A stretch of 64,000 nt of DNA from Oxytricha trifallax (Eukaryota > Ciliophora > Spirotrichea > Sporadotrichida > Oxytrichidae), in contig ARYC01017090.1 of the NCBI GenBank assembly GCA_000711775.1, forward strand, positions 124,001 to 188,000, written 5' to 3'. Shown here piece by piece: positions 36,801 to 52,265 of the stretch. The position numbers were made by a program, and so were the translations under genes. The notes under the pieces are model-generated. The model was not told the DNA's origin and ran no database searches. It saw nothing but the letters and a program-made list of their open reading frames with translations. Numbering within the stretch: the stretch's first letter is position 1; every line of letters begins with the position of its first letter.

Positions 36801-36834
36801 CTTGATTCTACGATTAATACGAGTTTTATTCCAT
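30768..36834 (-). CDS. MON1: MON1, vacuolar fusion protein (split by a 4.1-kb IES)
   Basis: MON1 pairs with CCZ1 as the Rab7 guanine-nucleotide exchange factor on late endosomes/vacuoles. ATG at 36834; a Gln/Ser/Asn-rich N-terminus is followed by the first longin region (NYMIFTEAGKPVYTRFGDE), then LVKKGNFYYICIS-type sequence, QLTKRPSLDIKTSIAGLERT and NFACGMLVSALNVICTF (to 35804). The gene resumes at 31690 with KAHDITVILNYIYAN, the hallmark WTPICIPGI, then TDHSGETFFECQKAS and LLAKEHKANKTIHYLF, ending KFLMDDIKQEEKNCFIQRLI. A 13-bp pointer marks the junction. Introns: about 36152-36186, about 35875-35906, and near 31640-31680 (GTAATT...AAGAG). Two more IESs occur in the 3' part. One base is missing in an A-run near 30855, breaking the frame just before the conserved C-terminus. 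About 560 residues, normal for the family. Confidence 0.85.
30975..31034. other. IES, 60 bp, pointer AGAT (gene strand)
   Basis: ATCT at 30971-30974 and 31031-31034 on the plus strand. Excision gives EVRDLFTFIDSQSVIRISP in frame; splicing as GT...AG over the same span is out of frame. Confidence 0.65.
31448..31485. other. IES, 38 bp, pointer ATAATTA (gene strand)
   Basis: TAATTAT at 31441-31447 and 31479-31485. Excision gives PNVGIIIICTDHSGETFFEC in frame, which fits the MON1 family. Confidence 0.75.
31691..33129. other. AT-rich segment inside the MON1 IES, upstream of the kinase
   Basis: No convincing gene. Contains a pure (AT)12 tract at 32696-32719. A TGA-free patch near 32455-32550 might be an upstream exon or fragment, but I cannot support it. 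Confidence 0.4.
33130..35616 (+). CDS. Ser/Thr protein kinase (CAMK-like), nested within a MON1 IES
   Basis: ATG at 33130, stop 35614-35616. Kinase domain: LGKGSYANV (G-loop), YYAVKSIQK with the catalytic Lys (reads through an IES in the middle of this motif), DEIDIHRKL with the alphaC Glu, HRDIKLDN catalytic loop, ADFGLA (split by an IES), GPEVL in place of APE, and EKVDIFSLGSIMF. It ends about ALEHPWFF, then a Ser/Gln/Lys-rich C-terminal extension to 35616. Four IESs with pointers TATTACGCA, AAGTA, ATTT and TCCA interrupt the domain; removal restores all motifs. The junction after HPWFF (34600-34750) and one around 35000-35060 are not resolved. All catalytic residues are present, so activity is expected. 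Subfamily assignment is loose. Confidence 0.8.
33349..33765. other. IES, 417 bp, pointer TATTACGCA
   Basis: 9-bp repeat at 33340-33348 and 33757-33765. Excision turns KKYYA/VKSIQ into the canonical VAIK-type motif in frame. Confidence 0.85.
33975..34023. other. IES, 49 bp, pointer AAGTA
   Basis: Repeats at 33970-33974 and 34019-34023. Excision joins KKQIK to YTEVDIRTIMAQLL and removes an in-frame TGA. Confidence 0.8.
34177..34212. other. IES, 36 bp, pointer ATTT
   Basis: Repeats at 34173-34176 and 34209-34212. Excision rebuilds the DFG motif (RIADFGLAAHF). Confidence 0.85.
34286..34321. other. IES, 36 bp, pointer TCCA
   Basis: Repeats at 34282-34285 and 34318-34321. Excision gives CGTPTYIGPEVLNGSGYTEK in frame. 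Confidence 0.85.
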
Positions 36835-36890
36835 TAAGGATTTTATAATTAATTTGAAATTAAGTGCAAATAATTAAATTAATCATTAAA

Positions 36891-39254
36891 TCACTCAAAT
36901 TAGTTAGGCAATTTAAACTTTATCTTATCTTGAAGTTCCCTCATAACCCTGAGTACAGTTTCATCCTAATTTTGCTGTCCTACTATTTAGACAGAAATTG
37001 GCATTCCTGCTGAATATTTCATGACTTACTTTGCATAGTAATCAAATATGTCATTGGTTGAGCTTCTATAGTCTGTTTCATCGTGATTTACAAGTCCTTA
37101 AGCAATGATTCCATTAGGCATTTCTAAAATATTCCAGTAAATTGCATATGCATTAGCTGGCAAGAGTTCATGGAGATAATCATCTTTAAGAGGGGCCACT
37201 AAAGGGTAGACGGGGCATAAGAATATGTCACAATTATACATCTGCTAAAGTTTCAGTTAAGCATCCTGCTTTAAAAGTAACAACTCTGAGATGCAGTCTT
37301 AAATATCTTTTGCAGTTCTCATTCTCTACAAAACTCTTCTCATTTATTATTCTCTTTTAGAGGATTTAAGAATAGTTACTAGCTAAGTCATTTATTGTAG
37401 ATTGAATCTATGATCAATCTTAGATATTAAGCTCTTAATTTGACTGGTCATTTCTTCTTCTCTGAGTTGTTTATTCTATAAGAAATGACAGTTAATGTAC
37501 AGCTTCATAGAAAGTTCAAAAATTCTTGTGAAGTGAGGCAAATCCTATTGGATTTTTGTAATTTCATAACCTAAACTCGTCAAATGACCGTAACATGTTA
37601 AAATTGCTCTTTTTACTGATTGGCAAGACTCAAATATAGATTGGGAATCAAAATAGGCGATTCTTAAAGGCTCTTCACAATAGTATTTATCAAGGTCAAA
37701 TGGAATATGCAGTGATCTTGGGTTATTAGTAAAGATTTTATTTTCTTTTGTATCTTTCATCAATTAATCTACTACTATCATAATATCTTCAACTTTTTTG
37801 CCAATAAATTTAAACACCATAAAAATAAATATTATATCAGACTAAATAGTCTAAAGAACACAGAAACATATTTTGATAATTATAATGTAAATTTATAAAG
37901 CTGATAAAATAAATGTAATGATATCTATTAATTATATATTGAATGTTAATCTCTTAGGTAAGAGTGAAGCTCCAATAACTTTCTATTCAATAATATTATA
38001 TTTATCATTTACTGACTGCCAAGGTAATCTCAACCCACTTGGTGAAAAGCACTAAACTCCATTGAAAGCTACATTTATCTTCTGCTCCCCAATTTAATCA
38101 ACAGAAATTGCAAAATTAACAAATTTTCTTGCAACTAAACTAGCTTCAGAGGAATTTCCCACAATTCTATTGCTATTCCAAGGATTAAAAATTTAACCCC
38201 AGATTTAATTATTCATTTAAACTATAGCAGAATGGCCTTGAGCAGAGTTTGATTTTACTAATATTAGAGCACCCTTACTTTGAATGTACTCAACTAAATC
38301 TTTTTGATAATAAGAAACTTAAACGTTTATCAATTATTTAATGGTAAATTTTTTTAAATCACAGCTACTCTAGCTTTATTGTAAATTAATTTCCTAAATC
38401 ATTCCAAGCCTGCTTTGTAAACCCTTAACTGATATTCTATCGTCTACTACGACAATAAGACCAAGCAAGCTTTTCTGCTCAAGAATTTATGTAATTGAGC
38501 TTTTTTCCTTCTTATTAACTTATTCAAAACTTCTATCAATTTTGTTTAAAGATTAGGGAGCATTATCTTCTTATTCCTCATCAATTAAGAATGCAGATTT
38601 CTCCTCTTCATCGATATGCTTTTATTTTATCTCTTCATCTTGCTGTAAATTTAGAACATTTTATGCAATATCTTATTTTTCTTTTAAAGATGATTCCTGC
38701 TAAAATTTAATCATTGTTTATATAGTAGCATTTAAAAGTTTAACTTAATCCAAGACTTGCTTAAAATTATACTCCCCATAAAGGGAATGCTTTGATTAGC
38801 TAATAATTTGCTTTAAATAAACCAAAACTACATCTTCGATAGTAAGAATTTCCACATTACTTTCGCTTTATTCCAAATGCTAGTTTTTGTTTACAACTTA
38901 GGAGGAGCGATAAAGTTCATTTTGTGATTTCTGTATTTATGATTAATGAAGTTAAGGAGCTTAACTTTTAAACATATTTTTCTAAGCTTGAGTAGATTCA
39001 TTTATTCCGTTTTAAATTCCAATCTATTCCTCATTACTGATAGTCTACTTGAGTAGCTATAGTTACAGTTCACTTAATGAGAGGTTAAGAATTATTTACT
39101 CTTTTTCCTAAGAAATTTTAGCCTTTTTAAGTACTTTCTTCCTTATAAATTCAATTGCTAAGTCTTTCTCTTATATTCTTTGCTGTGCAATAGCTAGAAT
39201 TCTGTACTTCTCTTTAGTGAAGAGAGTAAATTTGTAAGTTTTAAAAAGAAACAT
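36891..39254 (-). CDS. FAAH-like amidase-signature protein, probably lacking the nucleophile
   Basis: ATG 39254 (MFLFKTYKFTLFTKEKYR), stop 36891-36893. A Gln/Glu-rich N-terminal region precedes an amidase-signature core: DDRISVKG (position of the catalytic Lys), KGALILVKSN, IWGQIFNPWNSNRIVGNSSE (the 'NPwn..RtGGSSgGe' region) and DQIGEQKINVAF where active enzymes have D-x-GGSxR. The nucleophilic Ser of that last motif is not there. The C-terminal half keeps family features (EEPLRIAYFDSQSIFESCQS; PLVAPLKDDY; SAGMPISVQIVGQQNQDETV). A gap at about 37975-37770 between the two halves is intron or IES. Fatty-acid amide hydrolases are membrane-bound hydrolases of lipid amides; this one may be a catalytically dead paralogue. 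MON1 starts 56 bp downstream on the same strand. Confidence 0.75.
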
Positions 39255-39709
39255 TCCACCTAGCAGTAATTGAACAGATATCTTAACTTTTGGGGAGATA
39301 ATAGATTTATTGTTTAATGATTACGGTGGTGACATCTTGATTCAGGAGGAGACTAGGTGATAGCGAGATTGGTTTTTTCGGAGTTTTCTACTTTAGGACT
39401 GCCACGTCACAGAAGTTTGCCACGTCAACTCACTCAGATACGTCTACGTCACGACTAAAATTGATAGTTTGATTTTAGTATTAAACAGTGATATGTTAAA
39501 TTTATTTGATTTTAAATCATTAATCATCATTGTTTAATGATGCTAGAGATCGCTTTGAAAATTCTGCTAGAAAAGAGATTATCGTATTTATAACTTTCGA
39601 CATTATTTACGGCTCAGAAATTTATTTAATTTTATACAAATCTTAACGATTGATGAACTAAAGAAATAAATTCTAAATTTGATTAAGGTGCTAATATTTA
39701 CAAATTCTA
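39255..39709. promoter_or_regulatory. Intergenic region with an ACGTC cluster
   Basis: Separates the FAAH-like start from the RING-H2 stop. A GC-richer block at about 39320-39460 holds GCCACGTCA twice (39401-39409, 39420-39428) plus ACGTCT and ACGTCA near 39440-39450. TGACGT-type half sites are bZIP/CREB-like in other eukaryotes; regulation here is a guess. Confidence 0.35.
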
Positions 39710-40606
39710 TCACAGCTCTCTAATAGGTTTCCTGCACAAAGGACAGCTATTTTTACCAGTTTTAATCCAATCCTCAATGCATTTAGAGTGAAAATAGTGC
39801 TTTGGATCACAAGTTAACGGAGTAACATCATCATCACTTTTAAAATCTTGCCAACATATGCTGCACTAATTTTCCGCTGTAAATCTTGAGGTATCAAATT
39901 TCAGTCTTGTCAAGCTTTGAATAACTTGAGGAATCGCTTAGTTGCTGATTACTCTAGCTTGTCTTCTTTAATTTGTTCTTAAGATATACACTAGACAAGG
40001 CATGCAGAATATCAATAGAGCATAGATTAGCATTTAAATATAGCCAATTATAATCAGTATCAACATTAAGTTGTAAAGTATTCTAGTTTCTTCTTTTTAT
40101 CCACAATCATTCTTATCTGAGTAAAATATTATATTTCCATAAACAAGCCATGCAAGCATCATTCCATCAACAACTATAAAGCTAATTATTGAAAATAAGT
40201 TCAGATATCTCGGATTATTTTCGCTTATCTTTATTTTAACAAGTCCCACTAATGACCGAGTTATCAATATAAAGAAGTATATAGTACACCATTCATACAC
40301 TGGAATTCCGCATTTCTAAGAAGATCCAAATGTTTGTAAGAGAAGTAAAAGTAAATAATCAAAAAGCAAGTCTTAATAAATGTCTTTCTTGTGCTGCTGA
40401 TTCATGTCTCTTGATCTATAACTTTAAAGAGCTTCATAATTTTGTCGCATTCCTATACCTGAGGAGTTAGGGTCAAAAGCCCTTGCTCCAAGCAAGGGCT
40501 CATTTAAATTACTTATATAATTTCTGTGATTCCTTTATCTTCGCTCCTAATCTCGAGTTAGATGCTAGTTGTAGTTTTAATCTCGTATCTGTTAGAAATA
40601 AGACAT
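39710..40606 (-). CDS. Membrane RING-H2 E3 ubiquitin ligase, 298 residues
   Basis: ATG 40606 (MSYFQQIRDQNYNQHL) to TGA 39710-39712, uninterrupted: no intron or IES. A Gln/Arg-rich cytosolic N-terminus is followed by hydrophobic segments at about residues 115-135 (IYFFILITRSLVGLV), 150-175 (LFSIISFIVVDGMMLAWLVYG) and 190-225 (YNLMLILIIIGYIQMLIYAL and LIFCMPCLVYIL). The C-terminal RING-H2 finger reads CSICW...CDPKHYFHSKC...CPLC, with the Cys-His-His-Cys centre of the H2 class, and ends RKPIREL. Similar membrane-spanning RING-H2 proteins transfer ubiquitin to membrane or luminal targets. The target is unknown. Promoter presumably lies in the 118 bp to the katanin stop. Confidence 0.85.
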
Positions 40607-40724
40607 TTAAATTTTTGATAACTTTTTAATTCATGAATTTATAATCCAATTATGATAATTAAACTATATTATATTTAACAACAAACAACTATTTCACAAT
40701 AACTATTTTTTCTAATCTACTCAG

Positions 40725-42698
40725 TCAATCTGCTTCAAGTTCTCTTCCAGTTTTATTTAGTAAGTTTGTAAGATGATTATTTACCATTTTGCCAATTTCT
40801 TGAACTTCACCTTCTCTCTGAAGAGATTTCTGGAATCCTTTGCATTTATAGAAATTTTTGAAGTTTTCAATACAAGTATCAACTTTCTTTAATCTTTCTT
40901 CTCTTGCCAAATCTACACCGCTTCCAACTGGTACAGTCTTAATTTGAATCATTTATGGAGCCCAGTGTTTTAAGATGTTGAGGATAGCTTTTAAACCAGC
41001 TAAAATATGGGTTTCATATTTGCTGTTGACAAGAGTGACACAGTGAGTGGTTATTGTTGAAATATTCTCATAGTTTAGGATGTCTACCTTCTAATTTTCA
41101 GCAAAAGTATTATTCACCACATCCATGACAGTGCTAGTGTCATTCATCATATTTAGGGCATTTATAGCAGATGTTATATTTCCCTTGGTCCACCAATTTT
41201 GAATTATGTTTACTTGATTTGTTCTTCTCTACATAACGCTTACCAAAGTTGCATGATTGCCCATGCATTCATTAATAATTTCTAAATCTCTCTTTTGTGG
41301 TGCTTAACTTTTATCTACATCAAAACTATTCATGTCAATGCCAATTGGTTTGTCATAAGGACTTTTAACATAAGTCGCCCTAGATAAATCTTGCATTTCG
41401 GTATCTTCTTATTGCTACTACATTTATTGAGGGTTTACCTGACTTACTTATTTTAATGAGGGTTTTCTCTCTTGTTAGAATTATTAGGGATCCTACTTTG
41501 GTTAAACATTAGCAAATGGATTTTCTTTTAGCTGTTTTGATCTTTGGCTTTCAATTTCTTCAGAAGTTTGTTAGCTTTTGACGAAATTTGATTTTTGTGG
41601 TTGCATTACAGCCATCATATGCTAATCTTACTAGGATTTTAATGAGTCACTTGAAGGTACAGTGTCAATTGTATCATCATAGTTTATACTTTCTAAAGGA
41701 GCATACCAAACTGATATAGTATTGTTTGAAAGAGCAGACATCTAAAGAAATCTTTCTTCGCTTGCTATTCTCAGATCAGAGATGTTCTTAGGAATAATGC
41801 TCAAACAATCCAGTAACTTATTCGTTTCAATGTTCCATAGTTTTATGCTTTCATTTGAAGCTGCAAATAAGAATTCTGCATTTCTGTCTTCATCAAAAGT
41901 CAAATTTGTTATTGGAGAACTATCTTATGGCGTAACATTGATGCTTGAAAACTGCTCCAAATCCCAATACTTCACAGTTCTATCAGTTGAGCCATTAGCT
42001 AAAGCTAAATTTTAGGGGTTATATTGAATGCAAGTTATTGATTATCCAGCTATAGGGAAAGTTTGTAAAGTTTTTCCTGAGGCAATATCCCATATTCTTA
42101 AAGTACCATCTTCTCCTCCAGAAGCAACCCATCTAGAATCTGGAGACAATTAAACGCTGTTCAAAACTCCAGTATGCTCTCTGTAAGTTTGAATGCACTT
42201 ATTTGTTCTTAAGTCCCAAACTTTTACTTTGGTGTCCTCTGAACCTGAAACTAATACAGTTCCTCCCATTTAATCACTGTTTAAGCAGGTAGTTTTTGTC
42301 ATGTGACCTTATAATTTTGCAATTTCTCTTTTGCTTGCTAAGTCCCAAACGTGAATAGTGCCTCCAAATGTTCCTGCATAAATTTATTCTGCAGTTCCAC
42401 TGAATTAAAGCTCGCTTACTCCAGTTGAATGACCATTTATTACCTAAAGAGTTACTTTATTCAAAGATGAAATATGCTTACCAGCTTGGGTAAATTTTTG
42501 CTTAATTTCCATAGATTTATGTTTCTTTGATCATCGCCTGCAGCTAATAGCTAATAATTTTGACCTCCAAATTTAGCACAAGTTATCTTTGCTCCACTAG
42601 TCACTTGATAGTCGTTTTGTTTGGTCACTAATTAAAGATGGTGAGATAAGGTTGCAAAAAAAAGAAAACTTACATCTTTTCTTTTCAAATTTGTTCAT
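40725..42698 (-). CDS. KATNB1: Katanin p80 subunit (WD40 plus con80 domain)
   Basis: p80 is the regulatory/targeting subunit of the microtubule-severing katanin, important for cilia and cortical microtubules. ATG 42698; a short exon MNKFEKKR and an intron (about 42628-42673, GTAAGT...ATTAG). WD40 repeats follow: TSGAKITCAKFGG...INLWK, GHSTGVSELQFSG...IHVWDLASK, VSGSEDTKVKVWDLRTNK, EHTGVLNSVQLSPDSRWVASG and NGSTDRTVKYWDLEQ. A Gln-rich linker leads to the con80 domain (HATLVSVMQRRTNQVNIIQN; NWWTKGNITSAINALNMMND; SKYETHILAGLKAIL; VDLAREERLKKVDTC). A one-base frameshift near 42510 (in GGAAATTAAG) separates repeat 1 from repeat 2; it may be an indel. Stop 40725-40727. Divergent from the next gene, 81 bp apart. 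Confidence 0.9.
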
Positions 42699-42779
42699 AT
42701 TTTAGTTTAATTTCGAAATTTCAATAATTATTAATTTAAGGTATTATACAATTTAAATTATATAAACATTATATTTAAC
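42699..42779. promoter_or_regulatory. 81-bp divergent intergenic region
   Basis: Lies between the katanin p80 start (minus) and the Cys-rich protein start (plus). AT-rich; must hold both promoters if the starts are right. Confidence 0.35.
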
Positions 42780-43493
42780 ATGAAGTTAAACTTGCTTCTA
42801 TTACAAGGATGTTCTATACTCACATTAATGCCTTATTTATGTAAATCCTAGTAACAGACCCCAGCATTTTAAAATTTAATCTATGGATCAGACTGTGAGT
42901 CTAATTCTTAATGCGCTTCATTTTGCTGTTTCAACACTAAATGTTTTGATAGTGGAACTTGTTCATAAAGCAGAAAACTTCAAGGAGATTTCTGTAATAG
43001 AGATATTGAATGCAAATCACAATGCTGTGGATCTAATAATTAATGTAATGATATGGAATGTTCAGAGGTCTTTTCGTCAGAGACAACAATAGCCTATTCT
43101 CTGTTTTTCATAATGATTGCTCTATCTAGTGTAGTAGGCGTCGATATTTACTATTAGAGGAAATAAAAGAAGGATTATTATAGTTCCATGGATGACGACA
43201 AGAGAGAGCCTCTCCTAGGAGACTATGATAATTTCGATAGAGAAATGATGGGTAATTCTGGAGTATTCAATTTACAAACTCCATCACTTAAATCAGGATT
43301 CCTTACCGATCGCCGAAGAAGCATTGGTGATAGTTTAATGGTACCAATGACTCCAAGAATTAGCGCTAGGGAATAGAGGGCTAAAGGGATAGATTTGACT
43401 GTCACAGAATTGGGTACTTCAGGAGGTCAATAGTTTGAATTGAAAAGTCCTATGATAAGACTCAAATAAAAAAAGGGACTTGGATAATTATGA
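42780..43493 (+). CDS. Cys-rich type I membrane protein, 237 residues
   Basis: ATG 42780, TGA 43491-43493, no interruption. A signal-peptide-like start (MKLNLLLLQGCSILTLMP) is followed by an ectodomain with 14 or so Cys in two similar modules: SDCESNSQCASFCCFNTKC and FCNRDIECKSQCCGSNNQC (C-x5/6-C-x3-CC knot-like pattern). One membrane segment, SLFFIMIALSSVVGVDIYY (about residues 118-136), then a cytoplasmic tail with many Ser/Thr-Pro sites (TPSL, MTPR). Topology suggests a surface protein with a small disulphide-knot ectodomain. I do not recognise the family; the module pattern recalls dickkopf/colipase-type folds only in Cys spacing. Confidence 0.75.
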
Positions 43494-43686
43494 CCTTTCA
43501 GATTTTTGCTTAAAGTAAAAGAAATCGAAAGAACAGCAATTTTTATTTATATCAAGTAGCAATATTTTATTCTTATAGTAAGAGGAACTTAATTAAATTA
43601 AAATTCTAAACAAATAAGCTATACTTTCTCATTGTTATATTTTTATTTAATTGATTGTTTAATTTTGAAATCAAATTTGAATAAAT

Positions 43687-46600
43687 ATGAAGACACTCAC
43701 TTAGACTAACTCGACTTAAAATATTTTTAGTAATCATCTAAAGAACAATTAATCCCATAATTATTCTTAGTATGCTTCTGACTAGAATCAGAGTAATAAG
43801 CAATCTTAAAAATCATTGCATTCACAAAACACCTAGTTTTCTTTTCAAAATACTGTAAATCTTAAAAATATGGAGTCATTTAGGAATTTCCATTAAAATA
43901 ATCACCTCACTTCAATCAAATAATATCAATAATCCTCCTCACAGTAGCATACCCCAACAATTATCTATAGTATATATAATTAAAATTTTGACCTTTTTTA
44001 AAATTAACGTAGAGGATGTAGATTAATCAAAGGATAATTTAGATGATTTCGTAAGAGATAACATACTAAGTAAGCCAATTTAGCCTTATATATCTAGCAA
44101 GCAAATTTAACCATATTAACTAGCTAATGATTCTAATAAAGATTTGTTTTTAATATTTATGTATTTAAGTTCGTCATTTTTCAATGAATGCTGGCTAAAC
44201 ATATGAACATTCTAAAGTAAGGTAGAATTATTAAATAAACACTGTTTCTCCAAATTTGTTTCACAATCCCCTAACAAGTGGATTGAATTCTACTAAAAAT
44301 GCAGCTTCTCCAATGCTAAATAATACTGCGAATTTTCAAGCATTTGCCAACAATCTAAACCAAAAGCACTCTCAACTTTAAAGTTCAAATAAAGTAAATT
44401 CTAGTAATGATGGTGCATTAACTATTAAATTATCTATAAATTTTTTATTTGATTAATATTATTATTAAATTAATATATAATAAACTTTTGCACAACAACA
44501 CACGTTTGCTATGAACAGCATAAACAATGACATTCCCTCTAAAACTCTCAATTATTAAAATCAAAATGATGAAGAAGAATAATAAAATGAAAATTTAGAT
44601 CCCTTTAATTTCAAGAAAAGGTTGTAAGACTTGAAAGCTAATTAATAAAAAATATCGGATTAATCTAGTTAAATAACTAACTAAAAGAACTAAATGCATT
44701 AAAGATACTAGTCTAATACTCAAATTCTTGTGTAGAATCATTATAATTAGAAATAAGATTGTAATATCTGTAATTAATTTTTTGTTAAATGAGAGTAAAT
44801 ATCAAACTAAATCCCCAAATTCCCCTCTTTCAGACACTTCATCATTGACAGGTTTCAATGGTCTAAACTCCAATAGAAAATCTCATGAGAAACTTTATTA
44901 AGATCATAAAGATAAACAAAAACGTATCGAACTAATGTAAAATATAAAAGCAAATTAAGAGAGGCATTTACTATAAAATAAGCCCATTATTTCACCTAAA
45001 TCTCAAAAACTTGCTTAAAATCGTGATTTCTATTAAAACTAGAATGAGTTTCTACAGAAGAAACAAGAATACATCTCTCTTGCTTAATAGTTTACTTTTT
45101 ATAATATTTACTTGCAAAGATTTATATATAGTAGAAGCTCTAGCAAGAATAGCAAATGATAAGAGAAAAACCCTAGATAAATTCTAAAAGTTAAGCGATA
45201 AATAGAAACATCTAAGATCTGTATACTTGGAATAATCGCAAAGATGCCAGAATGAAAGAAATGAAGATAAATCACGATGTTTTAGAATATGAAAAATAGT
45301 AGCAAGAGCTTTAGAAGGCAAAGCATGTTTCAGTTGGAAGTCAGCAGTACCTGAAAAGCAGAGAGAAAGAAAATATTCCTATAGAAAACAGATTGCAGGA
45401 ATATGGCATGCAAAGTTAACATAAAAGGGAAGCTATGAAACAAAGGAAGGTTGAAAGTGAAAGGTAGCAATGGATTTCACCTAAAATCAATAAGACTTCT
45501 GAGAAGATTAAAACATTTTCACGTTTAATTTTAAGATTATTGAGTAGAAAATGCAAGATAATGGCTATCAGAAGTACTCAAATTAGAGAATAGGGCTTCC
45601 CAGTAATTCAAATTTAATTCATAGAAACAATACTGAACTTCACATTGGAAACTTAAAGACACAGCAACATCAATCGTTAAGTCCCTCAAGAAACAACAAT
45701 TAAATTTTTCAGACTTAAAATTATTCAAGTAATCAGCCCACTATTAAAATGCCTATCAATTAGCCCTAATCATGTAAAAACTTAAGAGGTTTGTCAAAGC
45801 CATCATCTAGTAATTTCAATTATCAGAATCCTTAGTCTTAAATGAAAAATTATAAGACCTAATTGCCTAAGAAGCAATATGCCTCATTGTATGAAAAAGT
45901 ATAGCTTAACAATAGTTCATCTTAATAATTGGACATGTATGATCAATAGCTCAATTAAATTCATAATAAAATTTAGAATATGCCTACAAATGAGGTAAAT
46001 ATTGGTGAGTATAATAGTCATCATAACACTTTACAAAATAATTTAGATAAGAAAAATGAAAGAATTTTTATATGAATTGTTATTTATTCTTGATCTGATT
46101 CTTGATACAGATTAGAAGATGAACATGAATAATATGCAAAACACTCGCAATCTTAGTCAATTTTAAAAACCTTCCCTTGTATCATCAAACTTAACTGATT
46201 AAAACCCATTAATTGGCAATTCTCTCTAGAATACTGGAACATTAAGTGCATAGCTAATGACCTATAAATCAATATCCTCACAAAACCCTAATGAAAACAT
46301 GTTTAATTAAACATCTTAGAGTGGAATGAGTTTACTATCATCAGGCCTATATTAATAGCCTATATAGTAGAGACCTGAAGTACAAAACATGAAAAATATG
46401 CAAAATAATACTAAAAATTACAATTCAATATAAAATCGAAGCAATAATACAACCTCTCAACTTAATTTTCTTAGTTAAAACTAAAATCTTAGAACTAATA
46501 AATTTGAGAATAATTTCTTCAGCAATCAGTCAAACTCCTAATCATAAGCAAATTTAATAAATTAAAAGTAATTCTCCTCTTAATAAAATACAGGTAGATG

Positions 46601-47990
46601 GAAAGACTTACCAGTTGTAGAGAGAAATGAAATTTGGCTTAATAACAAAAATAAAAAGATTGAATCGGCAAGAGAAGAGCAAAAGGATAAGGATGTAGTA
46701 GGATGCACTTTTGAACCTAAATTATTTTAATATAAGCCTCCTAAACCAAATCAAAGAAATTAAGGGAGTATGTTAAATGATAGCAGAAACGAAGTTAATT
46801 AAAATAGATCTATCAACAAATCTTATCATAATATGAGCTAGGGTAATATAATGAGGGATGGAAGCAGAGAACCAAATTCATATGCTAAAATATATGAGAG
46901 AAAGTAAAGTTAAAGGTCACTGTCATATGATAACCTGCACAATCACTCATTATGTTTTTATACTGAATTTATAGTATACAAAATATAACTAATGATTTAT
47001 AGTATTTTAAATTACTCATCAAGATAATCGCTTGGTAATCAGAGTAGAACTTCCAGCTAAATCAAGTTTGATTAAAACGATGCAATTTTAAATTTTGATT
47101 AAACTCCAATTCTTCCTCTAAAAGAAGATCCTAGAAGTAAAGCAAATAATATGATCGGCAATCTTAATCCAGCAAATTACTATAAGATCGATAACATGCT
47201 TAACTTCGATTCGGTATAGAGCGAGATACCTGTCTAACACACTTAATCTTACAATACCTAAGATTAATAGCTCTAAGAAATGATCAACATAAATAGTAAT
47301 TATTAATAAAATAAGATTTAAGATCTTACTCATACTACCTCATAACACACACCAATAAATTAAGTTTAGGATATCTATCAATAACTTAAAAATCCTGCAA
47401 ATAATTTCCCTTTTCAAAATAATTAATAAACCCAATCTAACTACTAAACTCAGCCATAGTAAGTGAAACCAACGCCAAATCAAAAATAAAGTTAATAGCA
47501 TAATTACATACCTCTGAGCTAAAGAATAGCAACCTATACATAACAGTATTAATCTGCAACCACAATCTATAAAGAAAAAGAAAATTAGCAATCAACTTGC
47601 GATATAGTGAAAAACAATGCAGTAAATTAGAAAAGCTTTAACGAAACCACTCCTTTACCCTATGCAGCACCAGTCCCAATAAACTTTAACAGATAATATA
47701 GTTAAAATCATGAAATTTAACCTTTGCATTAAAATTTCTGTAATTCAAGCGAGTAATAAACTTATAATAACTACAGTAGCAACTAAAGTTAAAAAACACA
47801 GTACTAAGATAGGTAAGAATTGTACTAGTCTCAAAATAGACTAGCAAATGCTATCGAAGATTAAAAAGTTACAATAAATAATAAAAACGGTAGTTCCTAG
47901 GAAAATGAATGCAATCCTGATAGATTCAGAGAAAAACTCAACAAAGCTAAGGAGACTCTTGCAAGAATTAGATAAGCAACTCAAAAATGA
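43687..47990 (+). CDS. Large Gln/Asn-rich protein with a CTFEP motif
   Basis: ATG 43687 (MKTLTQTNSTQNIFSNHLK), stop 47988-47990; about 1,300 residues. Almost the entire length is Gln/Asn/Ser-rich. From about 46105 to 47990 a single frame is open. Upstream, several frame changes (about 43975-44020, 44150-44240, 44780-44800, 45090-45125, 45500-45595, 46070-46105) indicate IESs or introns that I did not resolve. Structured-looking parts: a helical Lys/Glu-rich block at about 45125-45480 (EALARIANDKRKTLDKFQKL), and about 46590-46740 RWKDLPVVERNEIWLNNKN followed by VGCTFEPKL. The end repeats a similar helix (KLNKAKETLARIRQATQK). A CTF-x-P motif after a charged helix also occurs in the 53018-54381 gene. 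Function unknown. Confidence 0.65.
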
Positions 47991-48126
47991 TTAGATTTGG
48001 ATTATAGCTTTAAACTAATTCAACTTAATAATTTAAGTGACATTTAGTATAATTCGATTTATTCAATAAATTTTAATACAGTATTAATTGTGTTTGCTTA
48101 TAATTTTCCAAAATAAAATATCTGAA

Positions 48127-50180
<2,054 letters not shown>

Positions 50181-50380
50181 TAAAATAAATTGAACACTGC
50201 TTTTTTTCGTTTTAAATTAAAATTCTTAGCATTTTAATAATCTAAAATAATTGGGGACCTAATAACATATTAAATTGAAAATGCTATTATATTTTATTTA
50301 CCTCTTAATCCTAATATTTGATAATAAATCTATATTTATAAACTTTAATTTTATTTTAAAATCTCACAAATTCCTTAAAG

Positions 50381-52265
<1,885 letters not shown>

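Noticed and set aside
33130..36834. MON1 halves as two separate truncated genes
   Set aside because: The halves are complementary, not overlapping, and a 13-bp repeat joins them in frame at a conserved position.
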